Below are positions 42,535 through 51,377 of a DNA stretch of 64,000 nt, in pieces. The notes beneath the pieces were generated by a model. That model saw nothing but the letters and a program-made list of their open reading frames with translations, did not search any database and was not told the DNA's origin. Made by a program: the position numbers and the translations under genes. The stretch is from JAVJSD01 sp040219575 (GTDB taxonomy: Bacteria; Planctomycetota; Planctomycetia; Pirellulales; Pirellulaceae): NCBI GenBank assembly GCA_040219575.1, contig JAVJSD010000091.1:1-64000 (forward strand). The letters run 5' to 3'. Each line of letters begins with the position of its first letter. Positions within the stretch are counted from its first letter, which is position 1.

Positions 42535-44916
42535 ATGATTCGACCAGCGGCCGCAATGCGAATTCGAGGCACGGCGCGAGTCCTCTCCATCGTGCTGCTG
42601 GCGGTTTTCGCCGGGGGCGCCCGATGCGCGGAACAAGCCGAACAAGCCGAGAGGCAGGCGGAGCAGATTCGCCGGCAATTGGTGCGTGGCTACTGCCTCG
42701 ACTGCCACGACGCGGCGCAGAAAACCGGCGGTCTCGATCTGGAGACCGTCGCCGCGGCGGAACTCGGCCGGCATGGCGACGTTTGGGAACGCGTGGTGCG
42801 GAAACTGAAGTCGCGGCAGATGCCTCCCGCCGACATGCCGAGACCGAAAGAGGCCGCGTACGTCGCGGTCGTGCGATCGCTGGAAGAATCTCTCGATCGC
42901 CTTGCCGCCGAACATTCCCGCCCGGGCCGCACCGACACGTTCCGCCGGCTGACGCGGACCGAATATCAGAACGCCGTTCGCGACTTGCTGGCGCTGGAGA
43001 TCGACGCCGCCGGTCTGCTCCCCAAGGACGACGCCAGCCACGGATTCGACAACGTCACGGTGGGCGAACTTTCGCCGACGCTGCTCAATCGCTACGTCTC
43101 GGCGGCGGAGAAGATCAGCCGGTTGGCTGTTGGTCGTCCGGGTCGGTCGCCGGGAGGGGATACGTTTCGCGTGCCGCCGGATGTCACGCAGGAAGACCAT
43201 CTGCCGGGCCTGCCGATCGGCACACGGGGCGGTGTGCTCATTCCTTATACGTTCCCGCAAGAGGGTGAGTATGAAGTCCGCGTCCGGTTGGCGCGGGATC
43301 GTAACGAGGAAGTGGAGGGCCTCAGTCGACCGCATCGGCTGGAGGTGCTGTTGGATCGCCAACGCGTCGAGCAGTTTGTGATTCAACCGCCCAAGGGCAG
43401 CGATCACAGCCGGGTCGACGCGCATCTCAGAACACGCTTCCGCGTCTCGGCCGGGCCGCACAAGTTGGGCGTTACGTTTCCCAAGGAGTCGGCGGCGCTG
43501 TTGGAGACGATGCGGCAGCCGTACGAGTCGCACTTCAACTATCACCGCCATCCGCGGATCAGTCCGGCGGTTTACCAGGTTTCAATCACCGGTCCCTACG
43601 ACGCGGAAGGCCCGGGCGACACGCCGTCGCGTCGCCGGTTGTTCGTGCGAAGTCCTCGCGGAGTGGACGACGAAGAGGCTTGCGCGCGAGAGACCCTGTC
43701 GGTCTTGCTGCGTCGCGCGTATCGGCGGCCGATCGAGGAAGACGACCTGAACCTGCCGCTGGAATTCTACCGACAGGGACGCGAGGAGGGCGACTTCGAG
43801 GCGGGCGTCGAACTGGCGCTGGCGTCGGTGCTCGTGAATCCGCAGTTCCTGTTTCGCATCGAACGCGACCCGGTGGGGATCGCCGCCGGCGAGGCGTATC
43901 GCATCCGCGATGTCGAACTGGCGTCGCGGCTGTCGTTTTTTTTGTGGAGCAGCCTCCCCGACGACGAACTGCTCGATGTGGCGGAGCGCGGCGAATTGCA
44001 TCGGCCCGAAGTGCTGGAGCGGCAGGTGCGGCGGATGCTGGCCGACGAAAAGTCGCACGCATTGGTCGAGAACTTCGCCGGCCAGTGGCTGCATCTGCGG
44101 AACCTCGAGTCGGTGCATCCCGACCAGCGGTTGTTTCCCGACTTCGACGACAACCTGCGGCAAGCGATGCGCGAGGAGACCGAGCGATTTTTCGCCAGCA
44201 TCGTCCGCGAGGATCGCAACGTGCTCGATCTATTGCGGGCCGACTACACCTACTTGAACGAGCGACTGGCGGCGCACTACGGCATCGACCACGTGTACGG
44301 CGGCCGCTTTCGACGCGTGCAACTCGACGGCGACAGCCATCGCGGCGGACTGCTGCGGCATGGCAGCCTGCTGACCGTCACGTCGTACGCCACTCGCACA
44401 TCGCCCGTATTGCGCGGGCAATGGATTTTGAAGAACCTGCTGGGCGCTCCGCCGCCTCCACCGCCCGACAACGTGCCGGCCTTGAAAGACAACACCGTCT
44501 CCGACGCGCTGCCGGTCCGCGAGCGATTGGCGCAACACCGCGCCGACGCGCAGTGCGCGAGTTGCCACAACCTGATGGATCCGGTCGGCCTGTCGCTGGA
44601 GAACTTCGACGCCGTCGGCCGCTGGCGGGAGTTGGAAGCGGGGCGGCCGGTCGACGCCTCCGGCGGGCTTCCCGACGGCTCGCGATTCGAGGGTGTGGCG
44701 GGACTGGAGGAAGGATTGCTGGCGCGGCCGGAGTTGTTTGTTGGTACGCTGACCGAGAGGCTGCTGACGTACGCGCTGGGACGCGGCCTGACGCCGCACG
44801 ACGCGCCGGCCGTTCGCCGCATCGTCCGCGACGCTCAAGCCGAGGAGAATCGCTTTTCGTCGCTGGTGGTGGGCATCGCCAAGAGCACGCCGTTTCAAAT
44901 GAGGACCGCCGAATGA
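42535..44916 (+). CDS. DUF1592-group secreted cytochrome-like protein, second copy
   Basis: This 793-residue protein is a paralogue of the one at 20365. It has a signal peptide (about 1-31), a cytochrome-c site YCLDCHD (near residue 53) with the QMPPADMPRP ligand region, DUF1587 (FRRLTRTEYQNAVRDLLAL), DUF1592 (VELASRLSFFLWSSLPDDEL), DUF1588 (HRGGLLRHGSLLTVTSYATR, with a CASCH motif further on) and DUF1585 at the C terminus (LTYALGRGLTPHD). The ATG at 42535 is one of two plausible starts (the other is 42556). Its stop overlaps the DUF1552 start by 4 bases (ATGA), so translation is coupled. Confidence 0.9.
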   Translation: MIRPAAAMRIRGTARVLSIVLLAVFAGGARCAEQAEQAERQAEQIRRQLVRGYCLDCHDAAQKTGGLDLETVAAAELGRHGDVWERVVRKLKSRQMPPADMPRPKEAAYVAVVRSLEESLDRLAAEHSRPGRTDTFRRLTRTEYQNAVRDLLALEIDAAGLLPKDDASHGFDNVTVGELSPTLLNRYVSAAEKISRLAVGRPGRSPGGDTFRVPPDVTQEDHLPGLPIGTRGGVLIPYTFPQEGEYEVRVRLARDRNEEVEGLSRPHRLEVLLDRQRVEQFVIQPPKGSDHSRVDAHLRTRFRVSAGPHKLGVTFPKESAALLETMRQPYESHFNYHRHPRISPAVYQVSITGPYDAEGPGDTPSRRRLFVRSPRGVDDEEACARETLSVLLRRAYRRPIEEDDLNLPLEFYRQGREEGDFEAGVELALASVLVNPQFLFRIERDPVGIAAGEAYRIRDVELASRLSFFLWSSLPDDELLDVAERGELHRPEVLERQVRRMLADEKSHALVENFAGQWLHLRNLESVHPDQRLFPDFDDNLRQAMREETERFFASIVREDRNVLDLLRADYTYLNERLAAHYGIDHVYGGRFRRVQLDGDSHRGGLLRHGSLLTVTSYATRTSPVLRGQWILKNLLGAPPPPPPDNVPALKDNTVSDALPVRERLAQHRADAQCASCHNLMDPVGLSLENFDAVGRWRELEAGRPVDASGGLPDGSRFEGVAGLEEGLLARPELFVGTLTERLLTYALGRGLTPHDAPAVRRIVRDAQAEENRFSSLVVGIAKSTPFQMRTAE

Positions 44917-46259
44917 TTGTCACCAAAAAAGCCTTGCCGCGGAGGACCATGCTCAAGGGACTGGGCGCCGCGATCTCGCTGCCGCTGCTGGACGCCATGA
45001 CGCCCGCACTCACGGCCCTGGCGGAGACGCCGGCGAGTCCCCACAGGCTGCGGCGACTGGGCTACGTGTACATGCCGATGGGCTGCGACATTTCGCGCTG
45101 GACGCCGACGGGCGACGACCTGGAGTCGCTCTCGCCGTCGCTGGCGCCGCTCGCCCCGGTGCGGCGGCATGTTACCGCGATCAGCAACCTGGAACTCAAA
45201 AACGCCTATCCCGGCACGCACGCCACATCAAACTCGTCGTTTCTGAGCTGCGCCACGGCGAAGCGAACCGAGAGCACCGACTACTACCTGGGAACGACCG
45301 TCGACCAGATCGCCGCCCGGCGGATCGGTCAACAGACGCAGCTCCCCTCGCTGGAATTGTCGATGGACCTGCTGGCGACCGTCGGCCAATGCGACAACGG
45401 CTACGCCTGCGTGTACCAGAACAACCTCTCCTGGTCGTCGCCCACGACGCCGCTGCCGTCGGAGGCGCATCCGCGGATCGTATTCGAGACGCTGTTCGGC
45501 GAAGGGGGCAGCGCCGGTCAGAGGCGGGCGGCGCTCAAGCGACGGGCCAGCCTGCTCGACTCCGTCGGTGAGGAAATCAAGCGGCTGAAGCGAGAGTTGG
45601 GCGCCGGCGACGGCGCGAAAGTGGGCGAGTATCTCGACAGCGTCCGCGAAGTCGAACGACGTATTCAACAGGCGGAGGCGAACGTGGCGGAGAATCCGCT
45701 GCCCGACCTCGATCGTCCGACCGGCGTACCGGCAGCGTATGCCGATCACGCGCGGTTGATGTTCGACCTGCAGCGTTTGGCGTTTCAAGGTGACGTGACG
45801 CGCGTGACCACATTCCAACTGGCTCGCGAGACGAGCAACCGCACCTATCCCGAGATCGGCGTGTCCGATCCGCACCATCCGCTGACGCACCACGGCAACG
45901 ATCCCGACAAGATCGCCAAGGTGGCCAAAATCAATCGCTTCCACGTCTCGCTGTTCGCGGAGTTCCTCCAGAAGCTGCAGGCCACGACCGAGGGCGACGG
46001 CACGCTGCTGGATCACTCGCTGTTGCTGTACGGCAGCGGCATGGGGAACCCCAACGTGCACGATCACCAGAACCTGCCGATCCTGGTGGCCGGCGGCGCG
46101 GCGGGTCGCATGCGCGGCGGCCGGCACTTGCGACTGAAGGAGTCCACGCCGCTGGCCAACCTGCATCTGACGTTGCTCGACAAAGTCGGCGTGCCGCTGG
46201 ATTCGTTCGCCGACAGCGACGGGAAGCTGGACGGTTTGTTCGAGCCGTTGTCCTTGTGA
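44913..46259 (+). CDS. DUF1552 Tat-exported protein, second copy
   Basis: This 448-residue protein begins with a Tat signal (PRRTMLKGLG) and shows the DUF1552 pattern (SNLELKNAYPGTHATSNSSF; LPSLELSMDLLATVGQCDNG; NNLSWSSPTTPLPSE; DHSLLLYGSGMGNPNVHDH). It overlaps the end of the DUF1592-group gene and is followed 100 bases later by an ankyrin-repeat gene. This three-gene order is a recurring planctomycete arrangement. It is divergent in sequence from the copy at 23005. Confidence 0.88.
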   Translation: MIVTKKALPRRTMLKGLGAAISLPLLDAMTPALTALAETPASPHRLRRLGYVYMPMGCDISRWTPTGDDLESLSPSLAPLAPVRRHVTAISNLELKNAYPGTHATSNSSFLSCATAKRTESTDYYLGTTVDQIAARRIGQQTQLPSLELSMDLLATVGQCDNGYACVYQNNLSWSSPTTPLPSEAHPRIVFETLFGEGGSAGQRRAALKRRASLLDSVGEEIKRLKRELGAGDGAKVGEYLDSVREVERRIQQAEANVAENPLPDLDRPTGVPAAYADHARLMFDLQRLAFQGDVTRVTTFQLARETSNRTYPEIGVSDPHHPLTHHGNDPDKIAKVAKINRFHVSLFAEFLQKLQATTEGDGTLLDHSLLLYGSGMGNPNVHDHQNLPILVAGGAAGRMRGGRHLRLKESTPLANLHLTLLDKVGVPLDSFADSDGKLDGLFEPLSL

Positions 46260-46295
46260 ATCGTCGGCTCTGTCCGTGGGGCACACCGTCAGCCG

Positions 46296-46318
46296 CCGAC
46301 GCTGGCAGCGTCGGCTAC
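46296..46318 (-). repeat. REP-type hairpin CCGACGCTGCCAGCGTCGG, copy 3
   Basis: The minus strand reads GTAG followed by CCGACGCTGCCAGCGTCGG, a perfect stem. It lies 37 bases after the DUF1552 stop and 42 bases before the ankyrin gene, so it could terminate or attenuate. Confidence 0.65.
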
Positions 46319-46359
46319 GAATTCTCCTAACGCCCAACGCACATTAGGGTGATCGCTCC

Positions 46360-47910
46360 ATGCGAACGATTGCGAGAAACAACGCGTTTGCCAGGATGCT
46401 CATCGCGTTCTTGGTCGCCTTGGGTACGGTGACGCGGGCGGAGGACCAAGGCGGCGCAGCGGACGCCCCCGTGGCCGACGCGGCGGAGCAAGCCGACTGG
46501 CAACAGGTCCGGAGTCTGCTGCAGGCCGGCGCCGACGCCAACGCGCGTCAGGTCGACGGCATGACGGCGCTGCACTGGGCCGCCTGGCACGACGCCCCGG
46601 AAATCGCCTCGCTGCTGAGCACGCACAAGGCCGATGCCGACGCCAGCAACCGCTATGGTGTGACGCCGTTGTCGCTGGCCTGCACCAACGGCAATGCGGG
46701 GCTGGTCGAGGTGTTGCTCGAAGCCGGCGCGAACGCCAACACGGCGCTGCCCGGCGGGCAAACCGTGCTGATGACCGCCGCCCGCACCGGCCGCCTCGGC
46801 GCCGTTCGCGCGCTGCTGGCGCACAAGGCCGATGTGAACGCCCGGGAACGCGGCGGGCAGACGGCCGTGATGTGGGCCGCCGCCGAGGGGCATGCCGACG
46901 TCGTCTCGTTGCTGGTCGAACACGGCGCCGACTTCAAAACGCCGCTTCGCTCCGGCTTCACCCCCTTGCTGTTCGCCGTGCGGGAAGGGCGTACCGAGGC
47001 GGTGCACGCACTGCTGGCGGCCGGGGAGAGCGTCAACACGGTGATGCATCCCCAAGGCGGCGGCGGCCGCGCTCCGCGCGACGGCATGAGCCCACTGCTG
47101 CTGGCGGTCGAGAACGGCCACTTCGAGCTGGCGGTGCAGTTGCTCGAAGCGGGCGCCGATCCGAACGATCAACGCAGCGGCTTCACCCCGCTGCACGCCC
47201 TCACCTGGGTCCGCAAGCCAAACAAGGGGGACGGACTCGACGGCGCGCCGCCGCCGATCGGTTCCGGGACGGTGACGAGCCTTGCATTCGTGCGCGAGCT
47301 GGTGAAGCACGGGGCCGACGTGAACGCGCGGCTCGAGCGGGGACGCTCTGGACGTGGGCGACTCAACCACACCGGCGCCAAGCCGTTCCTGCTGGCCGCC
47401 GACACCGCCGACGTACCCTACATAAAGCTGCTGCTCGAACTGGGCGCCGATCCCACGACCGCCAACGCCGACCATTGCCCGCCGCTGCTGGCCGCGGCCG
47501 GCATCGGCACGATGGCGCCGGGCGAAGAGGCGGGGACCGAAGACGAGGCGCTGGCGGCGGTGCGGCTGCTATTGGACTTGGGCGCCGACATCAACGCCGT
47601 CGACGACAACGGCGAGACCGCGATGCACGGCGCCGCCTACGCGAGCTTCCCGCGGATGGTTGACTTTCTCGCCGAGCACGGCGCGGACATCGACATTTGG
47701 AACACGAAGAACAAGTACGGCTGGACGCCGCTGTTGATCGCCGAGGGCCACCGCGTCGGCAACTTCAAACCGGCCGCCGAGACGATCGCCGCCGTGCATC
47801 GCGCGATGCGCGCCGCCGGCGTCGAACCGCCCACATCACCGACCCCCCGCGCGCCGCGCCGGCGTGAAGACTACCCGGCAGAGAAGCCAATGGGCGCCGC
47901 GAAGCCGTAG
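46360..47910 (+). CDS. Secreted ankyrin-repeat protein
   Basis: This 516-residue protein has a signal peptide (about 1-27) and about eleven ankyrin repeats (for example GMTALHWAAWHDAPEIASLL, YGVTPLSLACTNGNAGLVEV, GQTAVMWAAAEGHADVVSLL, GETAMHGAAYASFPRMVDFL). The C-terminal 30 residues are proline-rich. Ankyrin repeats bind proteins, so this protein may associate with the upstream DUF1592/DUF1552 pair in the periplasm. That association is inferred from gene order. Confidence 0.88.
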   Translation: MRTIARNNAFARMLIAFLVALGTVTRAEDQGGAADAPVADAAEQADWQQVRSLLQAGADANARQVDGMTALHWAAWHDAPEIASLLSTHKADADASNRYGVTPLSLACTNGNAGLVEVLLEAGANANTALPGGQTVLMTAARTGRLGAVRALLAHKADVNARERGGQTAVMWAAAEGHADVVSLLVEHGADFKTPLRSGFTPLLFAVREGRTEAVHALLAAGESVNTVMHPQGGGGRAPRDGMSPLLLAVENGHFELAVQLLEAGADPNDQRSGFTPLHALTWVRKPNKGDGLDGAPPPIGSGTVTSLAFVRELVKHGADVNARLERGRSGRGRLNHTGAKPFLLAADTADVPYIKLLLELGADPTTANADHCPPLLAAAGIGTMAPGEEAGTEDEALAAVRLLLDLGADINAVDDNGETAMHGAAYASFPRMVDFLAEHGADIDIWNTKNKYGWTPLLIAEGHRVGNFKPAAETIAAVHRAMRAAGVEPPTSPTPRAPRRREDYPAEKPMGAAKP

Positions 47911-48059
47911 TCGTAGCTGATTAAAAAGGAATAGCAGGGGGAGGGAAAGCAGCGGGGAGAGGCACATGTTTCGGCGGCCGCGACTATTTGCAGGCAGCCA
48001 GCTCTGGGCCGAAAGATGAGCCAGTCCCCCGCCATGTCTCTCGTCCGTGCACCCTTGCC

Positions 48060-48659
48060 TCAGCGCGAAGCAGCCCGGGCGTAGATGTCCACCAGGAACA
48101 CCACCGCCTCGCCGCGGCCGATGTTCTCGATGCGGTGCGGCACGTCGGCCGCGTAGTGGGCGGAGTCGCCCTTGCTCAGGTCGCGCGATTCGCCGTCGGA
48201 CGTCAGCCGCACGGTCCCCTTCTCGATCGTCAGAAACTCGCGCGTGCCGTCGAAGTGCGGCGCGCTGTCGAGCGCCCCGCCCGGCCTCAGAATCAATTCG
48301 TAGAATTCGACGTCCTTCTCCAGGTGCAGCGGCGAGAGCGTGCGAATCCGGCACTGCTCGTCTTCGCGAAAGCGGTAGGTCTCGTCGTCGGCCCGAATGA
48401 CGTCGATGCGCGAGGCGACTTGCGGGACGTCGACGAGTTGCCCCAGCGTCATGCTGAAAGCCTGAGCGATGCGCCAGGCGACGCCGAGGGTGGGATTCGC
48501 CGTGCCGCGCTCGATCTGGCTGAGCATCGACCGGCTCACGCCGCTCAGCGCCGAAAGCTGCTCCAGCGTCCAGCCTTTCTGCTTGCGCATGGCCTTCACC
48601 CGCTCGCAAACGTGCTGATGCAGCGGTTCGGCCGCCGGCGTGGGTTCCATTTGTGGCAT
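48060..48659 (-). CDS. XRE-family regulator with C-terminal cupin domain
   Basis: This 199-residue regulator has a lambda-repressor-like HTH at about 17-72 (QKGWTLEQLSALSGVSRSML, then SQIERGTANPTLGVAWRIAQ) and a cupin sensing domain at about 115-195 (VEFYELILRPGGALDSAPHF). Relatives of this type respond to small ligands in amino-acid and polyamine metabolism. It diverges from tdh-kbl with a 279-base gap, so it is a good candidate regulator of threonine degradation. The ligand is unknown. Confidence 0.87.
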   Translation of the reverse strand: MPQMEPTPAAEPLHQHVCERVKAMRKQKGWTLEQLSALSGVSRSMLSQIERGTANPTLGVAWRIAQAFSMTLGQLVDVPQVASRIDVIRADDETYRFREDEQCRIRTLSPLHLEKDVEFYELILRPGGALDSAPHFDGTREFLTIEKGTVRLTSDGESRDLSKGDSAHYAADVPHRIENIGRGEAVVFLVDIYARAASR

Positions 48660-48673
48660 TGGTGATCACTCCC

Positions 48674-48696
48674 GTAGGGCAGGCTTGCCGCCTGCC
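48674..48696 (+). repeat. REP-type hairpin GGCAGGCTTGCCGCCTGCC
   Basis: GTAG is followed by GGCAGGCTTGCCGCCTGCC, a perfect 7-base stem with a TTGCC loop. It lies 14 bases beyond the regulator start. A facing relative lies at 48809-48831. Confidence 0.65.
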
Positions 48697-48808
48697 TCAC
48701 AAACTCGATCCCGGGGTGAGCCGCACGTCGCGAGCCCGCGCGTGGGCATCCTGATTCGCTCAATTGACGCAGCGCATTAATGCACCGTCCGCCCGTTGCG
48801 GAAACTGC

Positions 48809-48831
48809 GGCAGGCTGGAAGCCCGCCCTAC
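48809..48831 (-). repeat. REP-type hairpin, inverted partner of 48674
   Basis: The minus strand reads GTAG followed by GGCGGGCTTCCAGCCTGCC, with one mismatch in the stem. With 48674-48696 it forms a spaced, facing pair in the regulator-tdh gap. Confidence 0.6.
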
Positions 48832-48861
48832 GGCGCATTCCGAAATACCGGAATTCACGTC

Positions 48862-48915
48862 TTGTAAACTGCACAGTCGATTGTATAGGATACGAGAGTA
48901 CGATTCCAGTATAAA
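48862..48915 (+). promoter_or_regulatory. AT-rich candidate promoter region for tdh
   Basis: This is an AT-rich run by the standards of the window. TTGTAA (48862-48867) and TAGGAT (48886-48891) are 18 bases apart; TATAAA lies at 48910-48915. Around 48884-48913 the sequence has TATA at both ends, which could be a weak operator dyad for the divergent XRE regulator. All of this is by eye. Confidence 0.35.
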
Positions 48916-48938
48916 AGAAACGCTCCTGAGGTACGCTC

Positions 48939-50078
48939 ATGGCCGCCCTGCTCGATCGCACGATGCTCGCCATCAAGAAGCTGGCCGACGCGCCGGGGCT
49001 CACCTGGCGACCAGAAACGCCGGTCCCCACGGTCGGCCCCCGTGACGTGCTGGTGGCGGTCACGCACGCCGGCATCTGCGGCACCGATCGCCACATCTAC
49101 GAGTGGGATGCCTGGAGCCAAAGCCGTGTGCAGGTCGGCATCACCATCGGCCACGAGTTCGTCGGCCGGGTGATCGCCGTGGGCGACGCGGTCCGTCGCA
49201 CCCGGATCGGTCAGCGCGTCAGCGCCGAAGGGCACATCGGCTGCGGCGTCTGCGAACCCTGCCGCACGGGCAACGGCCACATCTGCGAAAAGGTCGACAT
49301 CCTGGGCATCGACTGCGACGGTTGTTTCGCCCAGTACGTCTCGGTGCCCGAAGAGAACATCTGGCCGGTGCACGACGACATTCCCGACCACGTGGCCGCC
49401 ATCTTCGACCCGTTGGGCAACGCCATGCACACCGTGATGGCGGCCGGCGTCAGCGGGCGCAGTGTGCTGATCACCGGCGCCGGCATCATCGGCCTGATGG
49501 CGGTCACCATCGCCCGCGCCGGCGGCGCGGGACAGATCCTCGTCACCGACGTGAACCAGAAGCGTCTGGAACTGGCGCGGCGGTTGGGGGCCGACGTCAC
49601 CTACGACGCCCGCGACGACGACTGGCCTCGCCAGGCGCGCCAGGTCACGCACGACCAGGGTCCCCAGGTGCTGCTGGAGATGAGCGGCCATCCGAAGGCG
49701 ATTCGCCAGGGATTCGCCGCCTTGCGCAACGGCGGCACGGCGGCGCTGTTGGGACTGCCGTCGAACGAAGTCGCCTTCGATCTGGCCAACGACATCATTT
49801 TCAAGGGCGCCACCGTGCTGGGCATCAACGGCCGACGGATGTTCGAGACCTGGTACCAGATCGAGAACTTCGTGCTCTCCGGACGGTTAGAGCTCGAACC
49901 GATCATCACGCACCACCTGCCGCTGTCCGAATTTGAGCAAGGATTCAAACTGATGCAGTCGGGCGAAGCGATCAAGGTCGTGCTCGAAATCCCCCACGAC
50001 GAACTGCCGCACCAGGAGGACGAGGCATGCCTGACGACCGCTTCCAGCAGCGGGCCCGCGCCCTGCTCGATGAGCTGA
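48939..50078 (+). CDS. tdh: L-threonine 3-dehydrogenase
   Basis: This 379-residue zinc alcohol-dehydrogenase-family enzyme oxidises L-threonine to 2-amino-3-ketobutyrate with NAD. The diagnostic TDRHIYEWDAW motif, the IGHEF zinc ligand, the structural-zinc cluster CGVCEPCRTGNGHIC and the Rossmann motif GAGIIGLMAV are all visible. The last 35 residues (from about EIPHDE) extend past the usual end of the family and run 52 bases into kbl, in a different frame. The next gene, kbl, converts the product to glycine. Confidence 0.92.
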   Translation: MAALLDRTMLAIKKLADAPGLTWRPETPVPTVGPRDVLVAVTHAGICGTDRHIYEWDAWSQSRVQVGITIGHEFVGRVIAVGDAVRRTRIGQRVSAEGHIGCGVCEPCRTGNGHICEKVDILGIDCDGCFAQYVSVPEENIWPVHDDIPDHVAAIFDPLGNAMHTVMAAGVSGRSVLITGAGIIGLMAVTIARAGGAGQILVTDVNQKRLELARRLGADVTYDARDDDWPRQARQVTHDQGPQVLLEMSGHPKAIRQGFAALRNGGTAALLGLPSNEVAFDLANDIIFKGATVLGINGRRMFETWYQIENFVLSGRLELEPIITHHLPLSEFEQGFKLMQSGEAIKVVLEIPHDELPHQEDEACLTTASSSGPAPCSMS

Positions 50079-51202
50079 AACAAACCGGTCAAACCAAGCG
50101 GTTCTCCTACCTCACCGGCCCGATGGGGCCCACCGCCGTCGTGGAGGGCGTGGGGGAGGTGGTCGTGCTCTGCTCGAACAACTACCTCGGCTTGGCCGAT
50201 CATCCGGAGGTCATCTCCGCCGGCGTCGACGGCTTGCGACAATACGGCGCGGGAACCGCCTCGGTGCGTTTCATCTGCGGTACGCTCGTCTGCCATCGCG
50301 AAATCGAGGAGACGATCGCCCGGTTCGTGGGAACGCAGCGTGCGCTGACATACGTCAGTTGCTGGAACGCCAACGAGGCGTTGTTTCCCACGCTCACGGC
50401 GCCTGGCGACGTGATTCTCTCCGATGCGTTGAACCACGCCAGCATCATCGACAGCTGCCGGCTGGTGAACCGGCAGGTCGAGCGCGAAGTTTATCCGCAC
50501 AGCGATATGGACCAACTCGAGTCGCTGCTGAAGAAGCACGCCGACAAGGAGTGCCGCTGGGTGGTGACCGACGGCGTGTTCAGCATGGAGGGGGATGTGG
50601 CCCGCTTGCCGGAGATGGTCGAGCTCTGCCGCCGGCACGACGCGCTGCTGGTGGTCGACGACTCGCACGGCATCGGCGCGCTGGGGCGCACCGGCCGCGG
50701 CACGCCGGAGCACTTCGATCTGTTCGGCCAGATCGACATGCTCACCGGCACGCTGGGGAAAGCCCTGGGCGGCGCCGCGGGAGGCTACGTGGCCGCCTCC
50801 GCCGCCGCCATCGAGATGCTCGAGCAACGGTCGCGGCCGAGCCTGTTCTCCAACGCCCTGCCGGCCACCGTGGCCTGCAGCGCCCGCAAGGCGATCGAGA
50901 TCATCGATCGTGAACCCGAACGCGTCGCCCGACTGCGTCAGAACGTGGCCGCCATCCGCCAGGGGCTGGAGAAACTCGGCTACCAGTGCACGCCTTCGCC
51001 CACGGCGATCATTCCCATCATGATCGGCGACGAGGCCGAGGCGCTGGCCAAGGGGAATCGGCTGTTGGAGTTGGGCGTGATGGTGGTCGGCTTCGCCTTT
51101 CCCGTGGTGCCCAAGGGAGAAGCGCGGCTTCGCGTGCAGGTCTCCGCGGCGCTTGACGCCACACACATCGAGCGCGCCCTCGACGCCTTCGCCAGGCTGT
51201 AA
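50027..51202 (+). CDS. kbl: Glycine C-acetyltransferase (2-amino-3-ketobutyrate CoA ligase)
   Basis: This 391-residue PLP enzyme cleaves 2-amino-3-ketobutyrate with CoA to glycine and acetyl-CoA. It belongs to the alpha-oxoamine synthase family: CSNNYLGLADHP at the N terminus, VVDDSHGIGALG and LTGTLGKALGGAAGGY with the Schiff-base lysine. The ATG at 50027 has an AGGAGG ribosome site at 50014-50019 inside the tdh C terminus. The pair tdh-kbl is the standard two-step threonine route. Confidence 0.92.
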   Translation: MPDDRFQQRARALLDELKQTGQTKRFSYLTGPMGPTAVVEGVGEVVVLCSNNYLGLADHPEVISAGVDGLRQYGAGTASVRFICGTLVCHREIEETIARFVGTQRALTYVSCWNANEALFPTLTAPGDVILSDALNHASIIDSCRLVNRQVEREVYPHSDMDQLESLLKKHADKECRWVVTDGVFSMEGDVARLPEMVELCRRHDALLVVDDSHGIGALGRTGRGTPEHFDLFGQIDMLTGTLGKALGGAAGGYVAASAAAIEMLEQRSRPSLFSNALPATVACSARKAIEIIDREPERVARLRQNVAAIRQGLEKLGYQCTPSPTAIIPIMIGDEAEALAKGNRLLELGVMVVGFAFPVVPKGEARLRVQVSAALDATHIERALDAFARL

Positions 51203-51246
51203 CGGCCCGACCACCCTCGCGCGATACGCCCTTGGTCATCGCCACC

Positions 51247-51377
51247 CTAGCGCTGCGTTATCGCTAAGAGTTCGGGTAGCAGAAGTCGTGAGACTTCTCG
51301 AACTGCAGTCGTTGCACCGCACTGCCGAGCTCTCGCGAGTTCGGCTACCCAAAAACCAAGACGTCACAAAGCACTAG
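51247..51377 (-). mobile_element. CTAG-bounded double-hairpin element, copy 1
   Basis: This 131-base element runs from CTAG (51247) to CTAG (51377) and contains two hairpins, each headed by GTAG: GTAG 51276 with AGAAGTCGTGAGACTTCT on the plus strand, and a facing one (51345-51348 is CTAC) on the minus strand. In the reverse orientation it aligns with copies 2 and 3. The right CTAG includes the TAG stop codon of the PH-like gene. No coding capacity. Confidence 0.75.
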
